A stretch of 64,000 bases of DNA from contig NZ_CDSE01000036.1 of assembly GCF_001373415.1 (NCBI RefSeq), positions 83,642 through 147,641 of the forward strand, in the 5' to 3' direction. A program made the position numbers and the translations under genes. Each line of letters opens with the position of its first letter. Position 1 is the stretch's first letter. This DNA is from Paenibacillus dakarensis (GTDB lineage Bacteria; Bacillota; Bacilli; Paenibacillales; Paenibacillaceae). Under the pieces are notes generated by a model. That model saw only the letters and a list, made by a program, of their open reading frames with translations, ran no database searches and was not told where the DNA came from. This document shows, one piece after another, positions 9,545-18,124 of this stretch.

Positions 9545-10507
9545 TTACCATAGACTGTTGCCGCTTCTTCTCGCAACAAGGTTCGCAATTGTAAGCAGGA
9601 TGACACTAATCACAGACTTAAATACTCCAACAGCAGTTGCATAAGAATATCGGTAATTATTTATTCCGACTCGAACGACATATGTATCAAGCACATCGGA
9701 TACATCTCGCAGCGCCGGATTTGCAGCCAGGATCAAAATATCTTCAAAACCTGCACTAAGCAAGTTACCGATATTCAGAATCATAAAGATTGAAACAACT
9801 GGCATGATTGATGGTATCGTAATCAGGAAGATCTGCTTGAAGCGGCTAGATCCGTCGATCGACGCTGCCTCATAAGTATGAGGATCTACTCCTGCAATTG
9901 CAGCCAGATATACAATGGAGCTGAAGCCAATTTCTTTCCATACATTTGTCGTTACGAGAATTCCCCAGAAATATTCAGGCAGCGACAGGAAGTTTATCGG
10001 TTTATCAATTAAGTTCAGTTTCTCCAGCAGCATATTAACGCTACCATTATCCACCGCCAGCATGGAGGTAACCAAGCCTCCAAGGATAACCCAGGACATA
10101 AAGTGCGGTAAATAGGTGATCGTCTGTACGATACGCTTGAACCTCATCCTTCTAACTTCATTCAATATCAATGCCAGAAAGATCGGTGCTGGAAAACCAA
10201 TACAGAATTTCAGCAAGCTGATCACGATTGTATTGCGCATAACTAATCCAAATTCAGGGGAATTAAAGAAATAATTAAAATGCTTCAATCCAACCCAAGG
10301 GCTGCTCGAGAAACTGTGTCCGATCTTGTAATCCTGAAAAGCAATCAAAATTCCATACATCGGTATGTAGCTGAAAATGAAAATCAAGATTAAAGCGGGT
10401 ATTACCATAAGCTGTAAATCAATTTGCCTGAAAAAACGGACAAATCCATTCTGAAACTTTCCTTTTGGCTGAGGCTCGATTGCTTTATCTACGGAAAGTT
10501 GTGACAT
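9545..10507 (-). CDS. Carbohydrate ABC transporter permease (LplB/YteP type)
   Basis: MalF-like partner permease of 320 residues. A cytoplasmic N-terminus of about 35 residues precedes the first helix (LQLMVIPALILIFIFSYIPMYGI). The EAA loop is YEAASIDGSSRFKQIFLITIPSIMP near residue 225. GGGAGGAA precedes the ATG. It is the first gene of the importer set, and a cre-like site lies 53-67 bases upstream of its start, suggesting carbon catabolite control. Confidence 0.9.
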   Translation of the reverse strand: MSQLSVDKAIEPQPKGKFQNGFVRFFRQIDLQLMVIPALILIFIFSYIPMYGILIAFQDYKIGHSFSSSPWVGLKHFNYFFNSPEFGLVMRNTIVISLLKFCIGFPAPIFLALILNEVRRMRFKRIVQTITYLPHFMSWVILGGLVTSMLAVDNGSVNMLLEKLNLIDKPINFLSLPEYFWGILVTTNVWKEIGFSSIVYLAAIAGVDPHTYEAASIDGSSRFKQIFLITIPSIMPVVSIFMILNIGNLLSAGFEDILILAANPALRDVSDVLDTYVVRVGINNYRYSYATAVGVFKSVISVILLTIANLVARRSGNSLW

Positions 10508-10559
10508 TTTTAGTTCCTCCCTACTATCATTCTCCGTCTATGTATCATTCTAAAGGACC

Positions 10560-10574
10560 ATGAAATCGTTTACT
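10560..10574. promoter_or_regulatory. Candidate cre (CcpA) site upstream of the sugar importer
   Basis: ATGAAATCGTTTACT matches the Bacillus cre consensus WTGNAANCGNWNNCW at every fixed position. It lies upstream of the lplB-like start at 10507, where CcpA binding would repress the importer when a preferred sugar is present. I could not place -10 and -35 boxes confidently around it. Confidence 0.5.
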
Positions 10575-10634
10575 ACTTGATCAATCAACGAAATGTGATA
10601 CTTTTCAACAACAATTAAGGATTGATTGAACACG

Positions 10635-10690
10635 AAAAAAGCTTTCCCATAGGCAGAATCATTTTCTACTTTATGAGGAAGCTCTGATTG
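10635..10690 (-). repeat. Hairpin repeat related to the one at 3230-3280, possible second terminator
   Basis: AGCTTTCCCA and TGAGGAAGCTCT arms flank an inner AGAA...TTCT region. Read on the plus strand it aligns with the minus strand of the hairpin at 3230-3280, sharing AGCTTTCCCA, TTCTACTTTA, TGAGGAAG and CTCT. On the minus strand it ends in six T, so it can also act as a terminator behind the HyuA-like gene. Confidence 0.55.
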
Positions 10691-10696
10691 CAACAT

Positions 10697-10733
10697 AAAA
10701 ACCTCCCATAAGCTCGAATGAACTCATGAGAGG
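10697..10733 (-). terminator. Terminator after the HyuA-like gene
   Basis: On the minus strand CCTCTCATGAGTTC pairs with GAGCTTATGGGAGG (a few G-U pairs) and is followed by TTTTTATG. It lies about 40 bases past the stop of the HyuA-like gene. Confidence 0.75.
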
Positions 10734-10773
10734 CTTAAAGAGGCTTATCAAACCTTTTATTACTGAAGTGCTT

Positions 10774-12324
10774 CTAACTCATCTCACCTACAACCTTGAC
10801 TCTTAATCTTGTCGCATTTTCCGGATGATAGGCAAGCGGAGTCTCTTCAACTTCAACCAATTTAACCGTATCCGGATTGGCCCCTGCCATTACCGCTTGT
10901 TTTACCGCTTTGTCTTCAGCATCCTTAAGCGAATCTTCTCGCGGTTCACGGGAATAAATATAAATCTGTTCGTACTGTCCGCTAATTTGAGAGATCGAGG
11001 CTCCGATGGCATTCGCAACCCCCCCGTTCTCTACTTTCACGATATCAGCTACACCAGGAATCTGATCCGGTATAATTACGCTGCCTCCGCCTACGAGCAC
11101 AATCTGTACATCCTCGGAAGAAGTCTTCATCTTGTCAATCGCATTGGCGAGGAATGAAGAAATGACGGATTGAACCTCTTTCGCAAAGGATTCATCAATA
11201 TGGCTGACCAGGCTCTTATCTCCCACATCAGCTAATCCGAGACGCACCGCAATGTCTGTTGTCGTCAGTGTACTTCCTCCGAAGACGAGTGCTTCTTCTG
11301 CGATCTTATAACCTACGCTATCTGGCCCGACCGTAATCTTGCCGTTGTCTACACGAACAATGCTTCCTCCGCCAAGTCCTACAGAGATAATATCCGGCAT
11401 TCTGAAGTTTGTACGAATATCCCCCACCTCTACCGCTACAGAGGACTCCCTTGGAAAACCATCCTGCAAAACACCGATATCGGATGTCGTACCGCCAACG
11501 TCGATGACCATCGTATCTTTAATGTTCGCCAAATAGGAAGCTCCCCGAATGCTGTTCGTTGGTCCGCAAGCAATCGTAAGAATCGGGAACTGCTTCGCAT
11601 ATTCAATCGACATGAGGGTACCGTCATTCTGACACAAGTAAACCTCTGCGTCTTGAATTCCTTCAGCCTCCAACGCATGGGTAAAGCCCGTTGCAGTCGT
11701 CTCTATAACTTGGCATAAAGCAGCATTCAGAATCGTTGCATTCTCACGTTCAATCAGGCCAACCGATCCAATCAGGGACGAACAGGAAACCGGATAGTCT
11801 TCGCCGTATGCCTCCCAGATGAAGTCACGTACCCTGAGCTCCTGATCATTTTTGATAGAGGAAAATACACCAATGATCGCGATTGATTCTACTTTGTCCT
11901 GCCATTTGGCCAGCAGATCTTTAATCTCCTGCTCATCAATCTCACCGAGCAATTGACCATCATATTCATATCCGCCATGAACCAGAGCATAGTTACCTGA
12001 TAATTTGTCCACCATGTCTTTTGGCCAAGCCGTATATGGCGGGACAGACGCGGTAGCTGGATATCCCAAGCGGATCACACCAACCGTAGCTAATTTCTTA
12101 CGTTCCACAATCGCATTGGTGCACTGGGTTGTGCCGAGCATGGCATGCGTGATTTTCGTCTTATCGATATCCGCTTCCTTAAGTACTCTTCGCAGGGACG
12201 CCTCGATTCCTGTCTTGATATCCAGTGTCGTTGGGGATTTTACGCTGTGGATTAACCGGTTATGTTCGTCCAAAATAATAGCATCTGTATTCGTGCCGCC
12301 TACATCGATTCCGATTCTAAACAT
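10774..12324 (-). CDS. Hydantoinase/oxoprolinase family protein (HyuA-like)
   Basis: ASKHA-fold ATPase related to the A subunit of ATP-dependent hydantoinases and 5-oxoprolinase, which phosphorylate and open a five-membered lactam ring. The first phosphate loop is IGIDVGGTNTDAII (residues 4-17) and the second is MVIDVGGTTSDIGVL (272-286). At 516 residues it is shorter than HyuA proteins of ~650-700, matching the compact group usually found beside DUF917 genes. No HyuB subunit is nearby. It overlaps the DUF917 gene by 8 bases. The substrate is unknown; a hydantoin-like or thiohydantoin-like ring is plausible given the partners. Confidence 0.85.
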   Translation of the reverse strand: MFRIGIDVGGTNTDAIILDEHNRLIHSVKSPTTLDIKTGIEASLRRVLKEADIDKTKITHAMLGTTQCTNAIVERKKLATVGVIRLGYPATASVPPYTAWPKDMVDKLSGNYALVHGGYEYDGQLLGEIDEQEIKDLLAKWQDKVESIAIIGVFSSIKNDQELRVRDFIWEAYGEDYPVSCSSLIGSVGLIERENATILNAALCQVIETTATGFTHALEAEGIQDAEVYLCQNDGTLMSIEYAKQFPILTIACGPTNSIRGASYLANIKDTMVIDVGGTTSDIGVLQDGFPRESSVAVEVGDIRTNFRMPDIISVGLGGGSIVRVDNGKITVGPDSVGYKIAEEALVFGGSTLTTTDIAVRLGLADVGDKSLVSHIDESFAKEVQSVISSFLANAIDKMKTSSEDVQIVLVGGGSVIIPDQIPGVADIVKVENGGVANAIGASISQISGQYEQIYIYSREPREDSLKDAEDKAVKQAVMAGANPDTVKLVEVEETPLAYHPENATRLRVKVVGEMS

Positions 12325-13420
12325 GCTTAGCCACCGCCTTACTTACCAATTCCTCAATTGGAACATAGTCGTAATCATATCCAAAGTATCTCGGACCTAC
12401 CGTTTCGATCCCTTTTTCCGTTCTCCATTTGGAATGTGCCGGCAGCCCGATAACGCGTATACGTTTACCGTATTTCAGACTCTCCGTCGTTACAGGAAGC
12501 AAGGTGTCATAATCGACCAGACAGATGAGATCCGGTGTCATGGCTGTAACCTGTCCATTCTTCTCGGCAATCAGGTTCTCATTCTGGAATCGAACCTTCA
12601 TCTGCTCATCTTTATATACTTCAATGCCTTCCAGGTTCATTTTTCCGAGGTTAAAGCCACCCTTGGTCTCCCGAATCACATCGTTTATTTTTCCTTGGAA
12701 CAGCTCGTAGCCGGATGTCAGATTTAGAAGCTCTTCCAGCTTGTCCTTGGCATCTCTATTCTTTGAGGTAATGATCTCCCCGATTCTCTCTGATAAAGTC
12801 ACAATGTTATGGACGCCGCTTTTCTTAATTTGAGCCCCTGTTGTTGAATACAGGCTTACCAGTGCACTGGCTCCCATCTCTACTGTAGCTGTACGAGCTA
12901 ACCGTTCGGTCCATTTATTGTCGATCGTCTCGAAAATACCCATATTCCCTTTCTCATCCGTAATCGCCATCGGCGCAGCCGAAATGCCATCCAGGTTAAA
13001 CGTCACCATCTGCAGCTCCGGGAACGCTCTTCCCATGCCATCACAATCGATAAGCGGCAAATTCAGCTGTGCTGCTACAACAATCGGGATCATGGAATTG
13101 ACACCGCCCGCTTCCATTGGAAACGTGCCTGTGATCTGTTCTCTGCCCAAATACTTGGCCAGCTTCTGAAACACCTTAACAAATTCGTCGCCTTTCGGAA
13201 ATTTCTCCACTAATACAGACGGCGCGCCCATCATCGCAGCTGGAATGAAAAAGTCTTCATCTTCGATTTCATCCACAGAGTAAAGTTTTACAGGTCCATA
13301 TTTTTCTATGGCTGAGAGGGCCATCAGTTTACCGATGTAAGGATCTCCTCCTCCACCTGTTCCCAAAAATGCGGCACCTACAGCAATATGTTCAATCGCT
13401 TGCTTATCGATATATCTCAT
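12317..13420 (-). CDS. DUF917 (S-Me-THD-like) family protein
   Basis: A 367-residue protein with the DUF917 opening YIDKQAIEHIAVGAAFLGTGGGGDPYIG and, later, METGGVNS-like FPMEAGGVNSMIP and LIDCDGMGRAFPELQM motifs. To my recollection this family is now called S-methyl-thiohydantoin desulfurase-like, after work on methylated ergothioneine breakdown; here the reaction is not known. TGGAGGGAA precedes the ATG. The start overlaps the permease stop by 4 bases and the stop overlaps the HyuA-like start by 8, so all three are very probably co-translated. Confidence 0.85.
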   Translation of the reverse strand: MRYIDKQAIEHIAVGAAFLGTGGGGDPYIGKLMALSAIEKYGPVKLYSVDEIEDEDFFIPAAMMGAPSVLVEKFPKGDEFVKVFQKLAKYLGREQITGTFPMEAGGVNSMIPIVVAAQLNLPLIDCDGMGRAFPELQMVTFNLDGISAAPMAITDEKGNMGIFETIDNKWTERLARTATVEMGASALVSLYSTTGAQIKKSGVHNIVTLSERIGEIITSKNRDAKDKLEELLNLTSGYELFQGKINDVIRETKGGFNLGKMNLEGIEVYKDEQMKVRFQNENLIAEKNGQVTAMTPDLICLVDYDTLLPVTTESLKYGKRIRVIGLPAHSKWRTEKGIETVGPRYFGYDYDYVPIEELVSKAVAKHV

Positions 13421-14682
13421 TGATTTCCCTCCATTAGGACTGACTTAGAAGCCGTGATTCGGTAGCAGACGATATAAATAACAAATGAAATGATGATACC
13501 GAGCAGCGGCTGATTCGATACTTGAGGCAAGCTCGGGAAGAAAGACAGAACTACAGGCATACAAGCAATAATCGAACCAATCAGCCAAGAAATTACGCCC
13601 AGACGATTAACGCCCTCTGTTTCCTTCCAGCTGTTCTTATCGCCTTTGTTCATAACCCAATACGACGCAATCATAACTCCCGCTACCGGCGGAACCATGG
13701 CCGACAAGACCGACATGACAGGCGTGAAGTAATTTAAAATCCCAATCACCGCAAGCACCGTTCCAATAAGTCCAGCAGCTCCTACGGCCCATTTCTCTTT
13801 ATCTTTAGAAATATGAAGTACATTGGTGAGTGCAAATCCACCCGATATGGCGTTAACCATATTGGTCTTCCATGCAGCCAGGATCAATACCGTACCTCCG
13901 ATAAAAGGTGTTGTGATATTAACAAAGACAGCCGCAACATCACTCGTCCGGTAAGCGATCGATAGAACTGCACCCACACTAATCATCAATACGCCAGAAG
14001 GTACAATGCCGATTAACGCTGCTTTCAATACATCAGAACGCTTTCTCGAAAACTGCGAATAGTCGCCTGCTATAACGGCCCCCAAGGCAAAAGATCCAAT
14101 CGTTACAGCTAATCCGTCCATGAATTTCATTTGCTTCTCAGGCTGGTAGCTCCAGATATTCTGAAAAGAATCCATCGTGAATGCTTGGATCAAGCCATAT
14201 ACGCATATCACAACCAGCAGAGGCACTGCGATATAGCTCAGTACACGCAGAACTTTGATACCATACATTGCTGAAATGACCATGACCAACCCGCTAATTA
14301 ATGAAGCAAGAGGAACCGGGATATTCATTCCATACTCCGCCAACAGACTTGCCAGTGCCGCCCCGCATACGTTTGCCTGAATCCCGAACCAACCGAGGCA
14401 GGCAATGGCGAGAATAATGGATAGAATCGTACGCGAACCCTTTTTGCCAAATACCTGGGCTGCGACTTGAACGGTGGATTTGCCCAGATCCGTACTCTGG
14501 ATCCCCTGCAGAATCATTAGAGCGACGATAATGGCATATCCCAAAAAAGCAATCCATAATGTCTTGGATAAGCTCATACCGGAAATGAGTGTATTCCCAA
14601 CCAGGAGGCCTGGAATGCTGATGACTGCACCGGCCCACACTACCCCAAGAGTGAACCAGGACTGATGTCCGTCCTTTCTCAT
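13417..14682 (-). CDS. NCS1-type purine/cytosine permease
   Basis: Transporter of about 12 membrane helices in the nucleobase:cation symporter family (cytosine permease CodB group). Motifs include QSWFTLGVVWAGAVISIPGLLVGN at the N-terminus and IAGDYSQFSRKRSDV in the middle; the latter is characteristic of the family. I chose the ATG at 14682 (421 residues) because GAGGAGGAG lies just upstream; the longer in-frame reading adds 36 lysine-rich residues with no family match. Coupled to the DUF917 and HyuA-like genes, it presumably imports their substrate: a nucleobase, hydantoin or similar small ring. Confidence 0.88.
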   Translation of the reverse strand: MRKDGHQSWFTLGVVWAGAVISIPGLLVGNTLISGMSLSKTLWIAFLGYAIIVALMILQGIQSTDLGKSTVQVAAQVFGKKGSRTILSIILAIACLGWFGIQANVCGAALASLLAEYGMNIPVPLASLISGLVMVISAMYGIKVLRVLSYIAVPLLVVICVYGLIQAFTMDSFQNIWSYQPEKQMKFMDGLAVTIGSFALGAVIAGDYSQFSRKRSDVLKAALIGIVPSGVLMISVGAVLSIAYRTSDVAAVFVNITTPFIGGTVLILAAWKTNMVNAISGGFALTNVLHISKDKEKWAVGAAGLIGTVLAVIGILNYFTPVMSVLSAMVPPVAGVMIASYWVMNKGDKNSWKETEGVNRLGVISWLIGSIIACMPVVLSFFPSLPQVSNQPLLGIIISFVIYIVCYRITASKSVLMEGNQ

Positions 14683-14757
14683 GCATTTCTCCTCCTCGAA
14701 AAGTAAATTTTTCTTATTATAGAAGGAGATACGGGGCTGCGTCTTTTTCTTAAACCC

Positions 14758-14801
14758 AAAAAAAATCCGTAATTTTTGTCTTTTGGACAAAAGTTACGGA
14801 T
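14758..14801 (-). terminator. Terminator after the PucR-type regulator
   Basis: On the minus strand ATCCGTAACTTTTGTC and GACAAAAATTACGGAT form a near-perfect stem around a short A-rich loop, followed by nine T. It directly follows the regulator stop codon, so the permease operon downstream must have its own promoter or depend on read-through. Confidence 0.9.
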
Positions 14802-14805
14802 CATG

Positions 14806-16404
14806 TCAGCTGATTATGAGTCGATAAATCATGCAAGCGATGTAAACATCATAGGATTCGGAGTTGACGGTTATATCATAGCCAATAGCTTCACTGATCT
14901 TTTTGATCCGATATTTTACAGTGTTTTTATGGACAAACAGCATTTTCCCGCATTCATCGTAATTCCCTCTTGCATCTAACAAAAAGGTCATCAGTGTCTT
15001 GATTGAATCCGGCTCGTTTATTATCGGATCAATAACGGCCATATATTCTTCAAGAGTTTCCTCTCCCTGCACACTTAAATCAATGGCCTGCTTCATCGAA
15101 CGAATCTCGGCTGCCGTAAATAATTTGCGATGTTCATAAATGAGATGGACCTTCCGCCCAATATTGTTCACAAGCCGGTACATGCGCCTTACATCTTGTG
15201 TATTTCTCATTCTGGGCGCATAGACCATTTCTGAGATCACCGGGAAGAAATTCGTTGTATCGATATATTCGGCAGCAATTTCATACTCGTTGTACTTGTA
15301 AGAGCAATTTCCCATAAGAGCAATTACACAATGGTCGATCGTTTGAATGAGCGCTGTTTTGTAATATTTGAACAGATGCTCTTCCAGTTCTTCGCGGATA
15401 AGCTTCTCTAGGGACAGGTCTTGAATTTCGATCAACCACATCATTTGGATCGAAGAGACATCAATATGGAGAAGTTGAGCCAGTCTCCGCATTTTTTCGC
15501 TTTCATCGTTAATAATGGCTTTTACCAAGGCGTATTCGCTAACCTCGTTATGCTTATCTCCCCATAAATTGATTGCCACCTGCACCACCTCACAGGTTTT
15601 ATCAACGGTCTTTGCAGGTAATTTCGTGTTCTCTTTAATCAGAAATAAATAAAGTGCTTCTCCGTTTTTCTGATGAACTGTTTTGCACTCCATAAAGCAA
15701 TCTGAATGATCGTCCGCTTGGCCTCTCGACCCATTCACTAGATAAGGAGCCTGCTTCTCAATCAGATGAGCCACATCCAGCGTTGAATTCCGAGGCCACA
15801 TCACCTGATTCACGATTTCCATATTCGTGTTGGTCAGAATAAGGTTCGTTTTCAGCCTGTCAGACAGGAATTTAAGGGTGATTTCTACGCTCCGTGAGTG
15901 TTCAGGCAGCAGTGATACTTTTTCTAATGCTTCATTCACAAAGTTATCATTGATCGTCTGGTTTTTCAGAACAATTGCTTCCATGACCTCATAGATAACT
16001 TCGTTATAACGAAGCGAAAAATCATTCTCCGGCATGCAGATGATGATGAAATCCTTCGACTCTGCTAACTGCAGCACCTCTTCAGCCACTTCCGGAATAA
16101 TGATTCCAACATAATATAAAATCAGTCCCACTTCACCAAGACCATGCAGATATTCAATGGCTTCGCACTGCTTCTCAACACTGTCTTTAATGGAATAAAA
16201 CGAGCTGATCACAATCTCTTCCGCATACCACTCATCTTGAACCGAATGCACGATTCGGGAGGAATAATCCGCATTGGAAACCTCCAGGACAGATAAAGAG
16301 GAGATGGTACGGTGAAGGCTATTTTTTCCGGTTAGCACCTTCGCCCCACGAAAAGAAGGCAGTTGCAGCATATCCTGTACAGTTATCCCATGTTTCCTCA
16401 CCAC
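14806..16404 (-). CDS. PucR family transcriptional regulator
   Basis: A 532-residue regulator. The N-terminal PucR domain (residues ~8-130, beginning VQDMLQLPSFRGAKVLTGKNSLHRTISSLSVLE) precedes a long central region. The C-terminal PucR/CdaR-type helix-turn-helix has the family signature CGKMLFVHKNTVKYRIKKISEAIGYDI in the last ~45 residues. The family controls purine, allantoin, sugar-acid and similar catabolic genes. It lies upstream of the permease-DUF917-HyuA operon in the same direction and is its probable regulator. An inverted repeat at 16455-16469, about 50 bases upstream of the start, may be its binding site. Confidence 0.9.
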   Translation of the reverse strand: MVRKHGITVQDMLQLPSFRGAKVLTGKNSLHRTISSLSVLEVSNADYSSRIVHSVQDEWYAEEIVISSFYSIKDSVEKQCEAIEYLHGLGEVGLILYYVGIIIPEVAEEVLQLAESKDFIIICMPENDFSLRYNEVIYEVMEAIVLKNQTINDNFVNEALEKVSLLPEHSRSVEITLKFLSDRLKTNLILTNTNMEIVNQVMWPRNSTLDVAHLIEKQAPYLVNGSRGQADDHSDCFMECKTVHQKNGEALYLFLIKENTKLPAKTVDKTCEVVQVAINLWGDKHNEVSEYALVKAIINDESEKMRRLAQLLHIDVSSIQMMWLIEIQDLSLEKLIREELEEHLFKYYKTALIQTIDHCVIALMGNCSYKYNEYEIAAEYIDTTNFFPVISEMVYAPRMRNTQDVRRMYRLVNNIGRKVHLIYEHRKLFTAAEIRSMKQAIDLSVQGEETLEEYMAVIDPIINEPDSIKTLMTFLLDARGNYDECGKMLFVHKNTVKYRIKKISEAIGYDITVNSESYDVYIACMIYRLIIS

Positions 16405-16454
16405 TTCTTCTGTGTTATCTAATGTAGTAAATTAATAAATATCTTATTTCATTT

Positions 16455-16469
16455 TAGCATTTTATGCTA
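16455..16469. promoter_or_regulatory. Inverted repeat upstream of the PucR-type gene
   Basis: TAGCAT-TTT-ATGCTA, perfect six-base arms, in an AT-rich leader about 50 bases ahead of the regulator start. A candidate autoregulatory operator; the match is short and could be chance. Confidence 0.3.
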
Positions 16470-16478
16470 TATTTTCAT

Positions 16479-16649
16479 CTAATAGCTTATAAATTGAAGA
16501 ATTCCAACGGTCGTTAACAAAAGAAAAACAACGAGGATTGCGATAAGCACCCTTTTTATTGCTTTCGTGTTTTTTGATCTATGCTTAAGTTGCCTCTCAA
16601 CATTCTCTAACCGCTCTTTGAGCTCTTCAAATTCATTATCTTGTACCAT
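16479..16649 (-). CDS. Small single-span membrane protein, 56 aa
   Basis: An ORF with ATG at 16649 preceded by AAGGAGGGC. Residues 5-25 are a charged, heptad-like helix (FEELKERLENVERQLKHR), residues 26-33 are basic (KNTKAIKR), and residues 34-54 form one hydrophobic helix (VLIAILVVFLLLTTVGILQF). The layout suggests an inner-membrane protein with a cytoplasmic coiled coil. I do not recognise the family. It ends 74 bases before the PucR-type gene start, same strand. Confidence 0.6.
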   Translation of the reverse strand: MVQDNEFEELKERLENVERQLKHRSKNTKAIKRVLIAILVVFLLLTTVGILQFISY

Positions 16650-16822
16650 AAGCCCTCCTTGGTATCGTCAATTTATTGTTATAAGAATATAACACTTGGA
16701 ATTCATCAGATGTTTGGATTACGTCGTAAAAAATCCAATGCTTACGTCTTAACCACATCCCAAATGCAAATCATTCTCCTTTCGGGTACAATAAGACCAA
16801 ACGGAATTTTGGAGGCTGCATC

Positions 16823-17056
16823 ATGAACATGGAAGAAGAAGCAAAGCAACAAGCCATACCGGCTGAAGACGACCAGGGCAACTTCAAGCTGCTCGACGTT
16901 GAACGTATCCTATCGATCTCATCCGAAATCGAAGGCGACGAGGATAGCGCGGCGATTTTTCATTATGAAGACGGCAAGAAGTATAAATACGTGCACAGCG
17001 AGAAAGCCATGAAGCAGTTCGGCGAATGGATTCAAAAAGGGGAAAACGGGATGTAA
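16823..17056 (+). CDS. Small acidic hypothetical protein, 77 aa
   Basis: TTGGAGG precedes the ATG. The protein is acidic and soluble, with residues such as IEGDEDSAAIFHYEDGKKYKYVHSEKAMKQFGEWI in the second half, and no signal peptide or membrane segment. I do not recognise a characterised family. It is a one-gene plus-strand unit, closed by the terminator at 17062-17088, between two minus-strand operons. Clear ribosome site and terminator support it being real. Confidence 0.7.
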   Translation: MNMEEEAKQQAIPAEDDQGNFKLLDVERILSISSEIEGDEDSAAIFHYEDGKKYKYVHSEKAMKQFGEWIQKGENGM

Positions 17057-17061
17057 TTAAC

Positions 17062-17088
17062 AAAAAGCTGCCCATAAGGCAGCTTTTT
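17062..17088. terminator. Bidirectional terminator
   Basis: AAAAAGCTGCC-cataa-GGCAGCTTTTT, a perfect 11-bp stem with A and T tracts on both sides. It closes the 77-aa gene on the plus strand and the nucleoside importer operon on the minus strand. Confidence 0.92.
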
Positions 17089-17164
17089 GTTGTATTGATA
17101 GTAGAAAGAGACAGCTCAAAAGTTCGGAGAACCAATGAGATGCCTCTAAATCATCGATATTTAT

Positions 17165-18124
17165 TTATCTCTTTCCTTTGTCATAAATTTCACCTAATGC
17201 TCTCGGAGCGCGGTTGGATTTAGAGAAAAAGATTAATAACAATAACGTCAATACATACGGTAAAATCATGAATAAATCCGTGAAGCTGCTTGGTAATGCC
17301 ATTGACTGAGCTATGAAAGCTCCCCCGGATTTTGCAAAACCAAATAAAAGACAAGCAGCTAAAGTAGGGAGAATTCTCCAGTTACCAAAAATTAATGCAG
17401 CAATGGCCAAGAAGCCATATCCCATATAAATGCTGGACGAAAAGTTAGCTGAAATCGAATAGGCAAAGCACATACCGCCCAGACCTGATAACAGACCTGA
17501 TATTAAAACGGCAGAAAACCTGATTTTCGATACATTTACACCTGCTGCATCAACTGAATGGGGATTTTCGCCGCACGCTCTTAATCGCATGCCATATTTT
17601 GTTTTATATAACAGATACCAAGCAAAACAGGCAATCACGATGATAATCACTTCGAATGGATACACATTCGTAAAGACCGCGCCGATTACGGGTATTTCGG
17701 ATAAACCGCCGATTGTAAACCGCTCCATGACTCCTAATCGGAACTTGTCCGATGCCGATCCAAAGACAAGTGCATTGATTTGTGTCGTTAAGAAAGTGGT
17801 TAGCGCGAGCGCCAGTATATTTATTACGACACCACTGATCACTTGATCTGCCCTAAACTTAATGCATAATACAGCATGAATAATGGAAAAAGCCATTCCG
17901 CCAATCATCGCAAACAGCAGCGCTACATAAAACAGGTTTTGAACATCTGTGCCAAGAGCATTTGCGATCAAAACAGCCGACAGCGCTCCGATGAATGCCC
18001 CAAAGCCTTGAAAGCCTTCAAGTGCTAGATTGGTAATGCCACTCTTTTCACTATATATACCGCCTATAGCAATGATAAAAAGAGGCAGAGCAAAGGATAA
18101 ACCATCCATAATTATTGTATCCAT
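17165..18124 (-). CDS. nupQ: Nucleoside ABC transporter permease (NupQ-like)
   Basis: Membrane permease of the RbsC-like BPD_transp_2 class, 319 residues. It has SGITNLALEGFQGFGAFIGAL near residue 28 and the RACGENPHSVDAAGVNVSKIRFSAV loop typical of nucleoside (BmpA-associated) importers. It is the last gene of the four-gene nup-like operon, overlapping nupP by one base (TAATG), and is followed by the shared terminator at 17062-17088. In B. subtilis the equivalent system imports guanosine. Specificity here is inferred from that and from the riboswitch. Confidence 0.88.
   Translation of the reverse strand: MDTIIMDGLSFALPLFIIAIGGIYSEKSGITNLALEGFQGFGAFIGALSAVLIANALGTDVQNLFYVALLFAMIGGMAFSIIHAVLCIKFRADQVISGVVINILALALTTFLTTQINALVFGSASDKFRLGVMERFTIGGLSEIPVIGAVFTNVYPFEVIIIVIACFAWYLLYKTKYGMRLRACGENPHSVDAAGVNVSKIRFSAVLISGLLSGLGGMCFAYSISANFSSSIYMGYGFLAIAALIFGNWRILPTLAACLLFGFAKSGGAFIAQSMALPSSFTDLFMILPYVLTLLLLIFFSKSNRAPRALGEIYDKGKR

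Noticed and set aside
8621..10507. The LplB/LplC-like genes as an aromatic or peptide importer
   Set aside because: The EAA loops, the large LplA-type lipoprotein and the YesMN partner all point to carbohydrate import; nothing supports another class.
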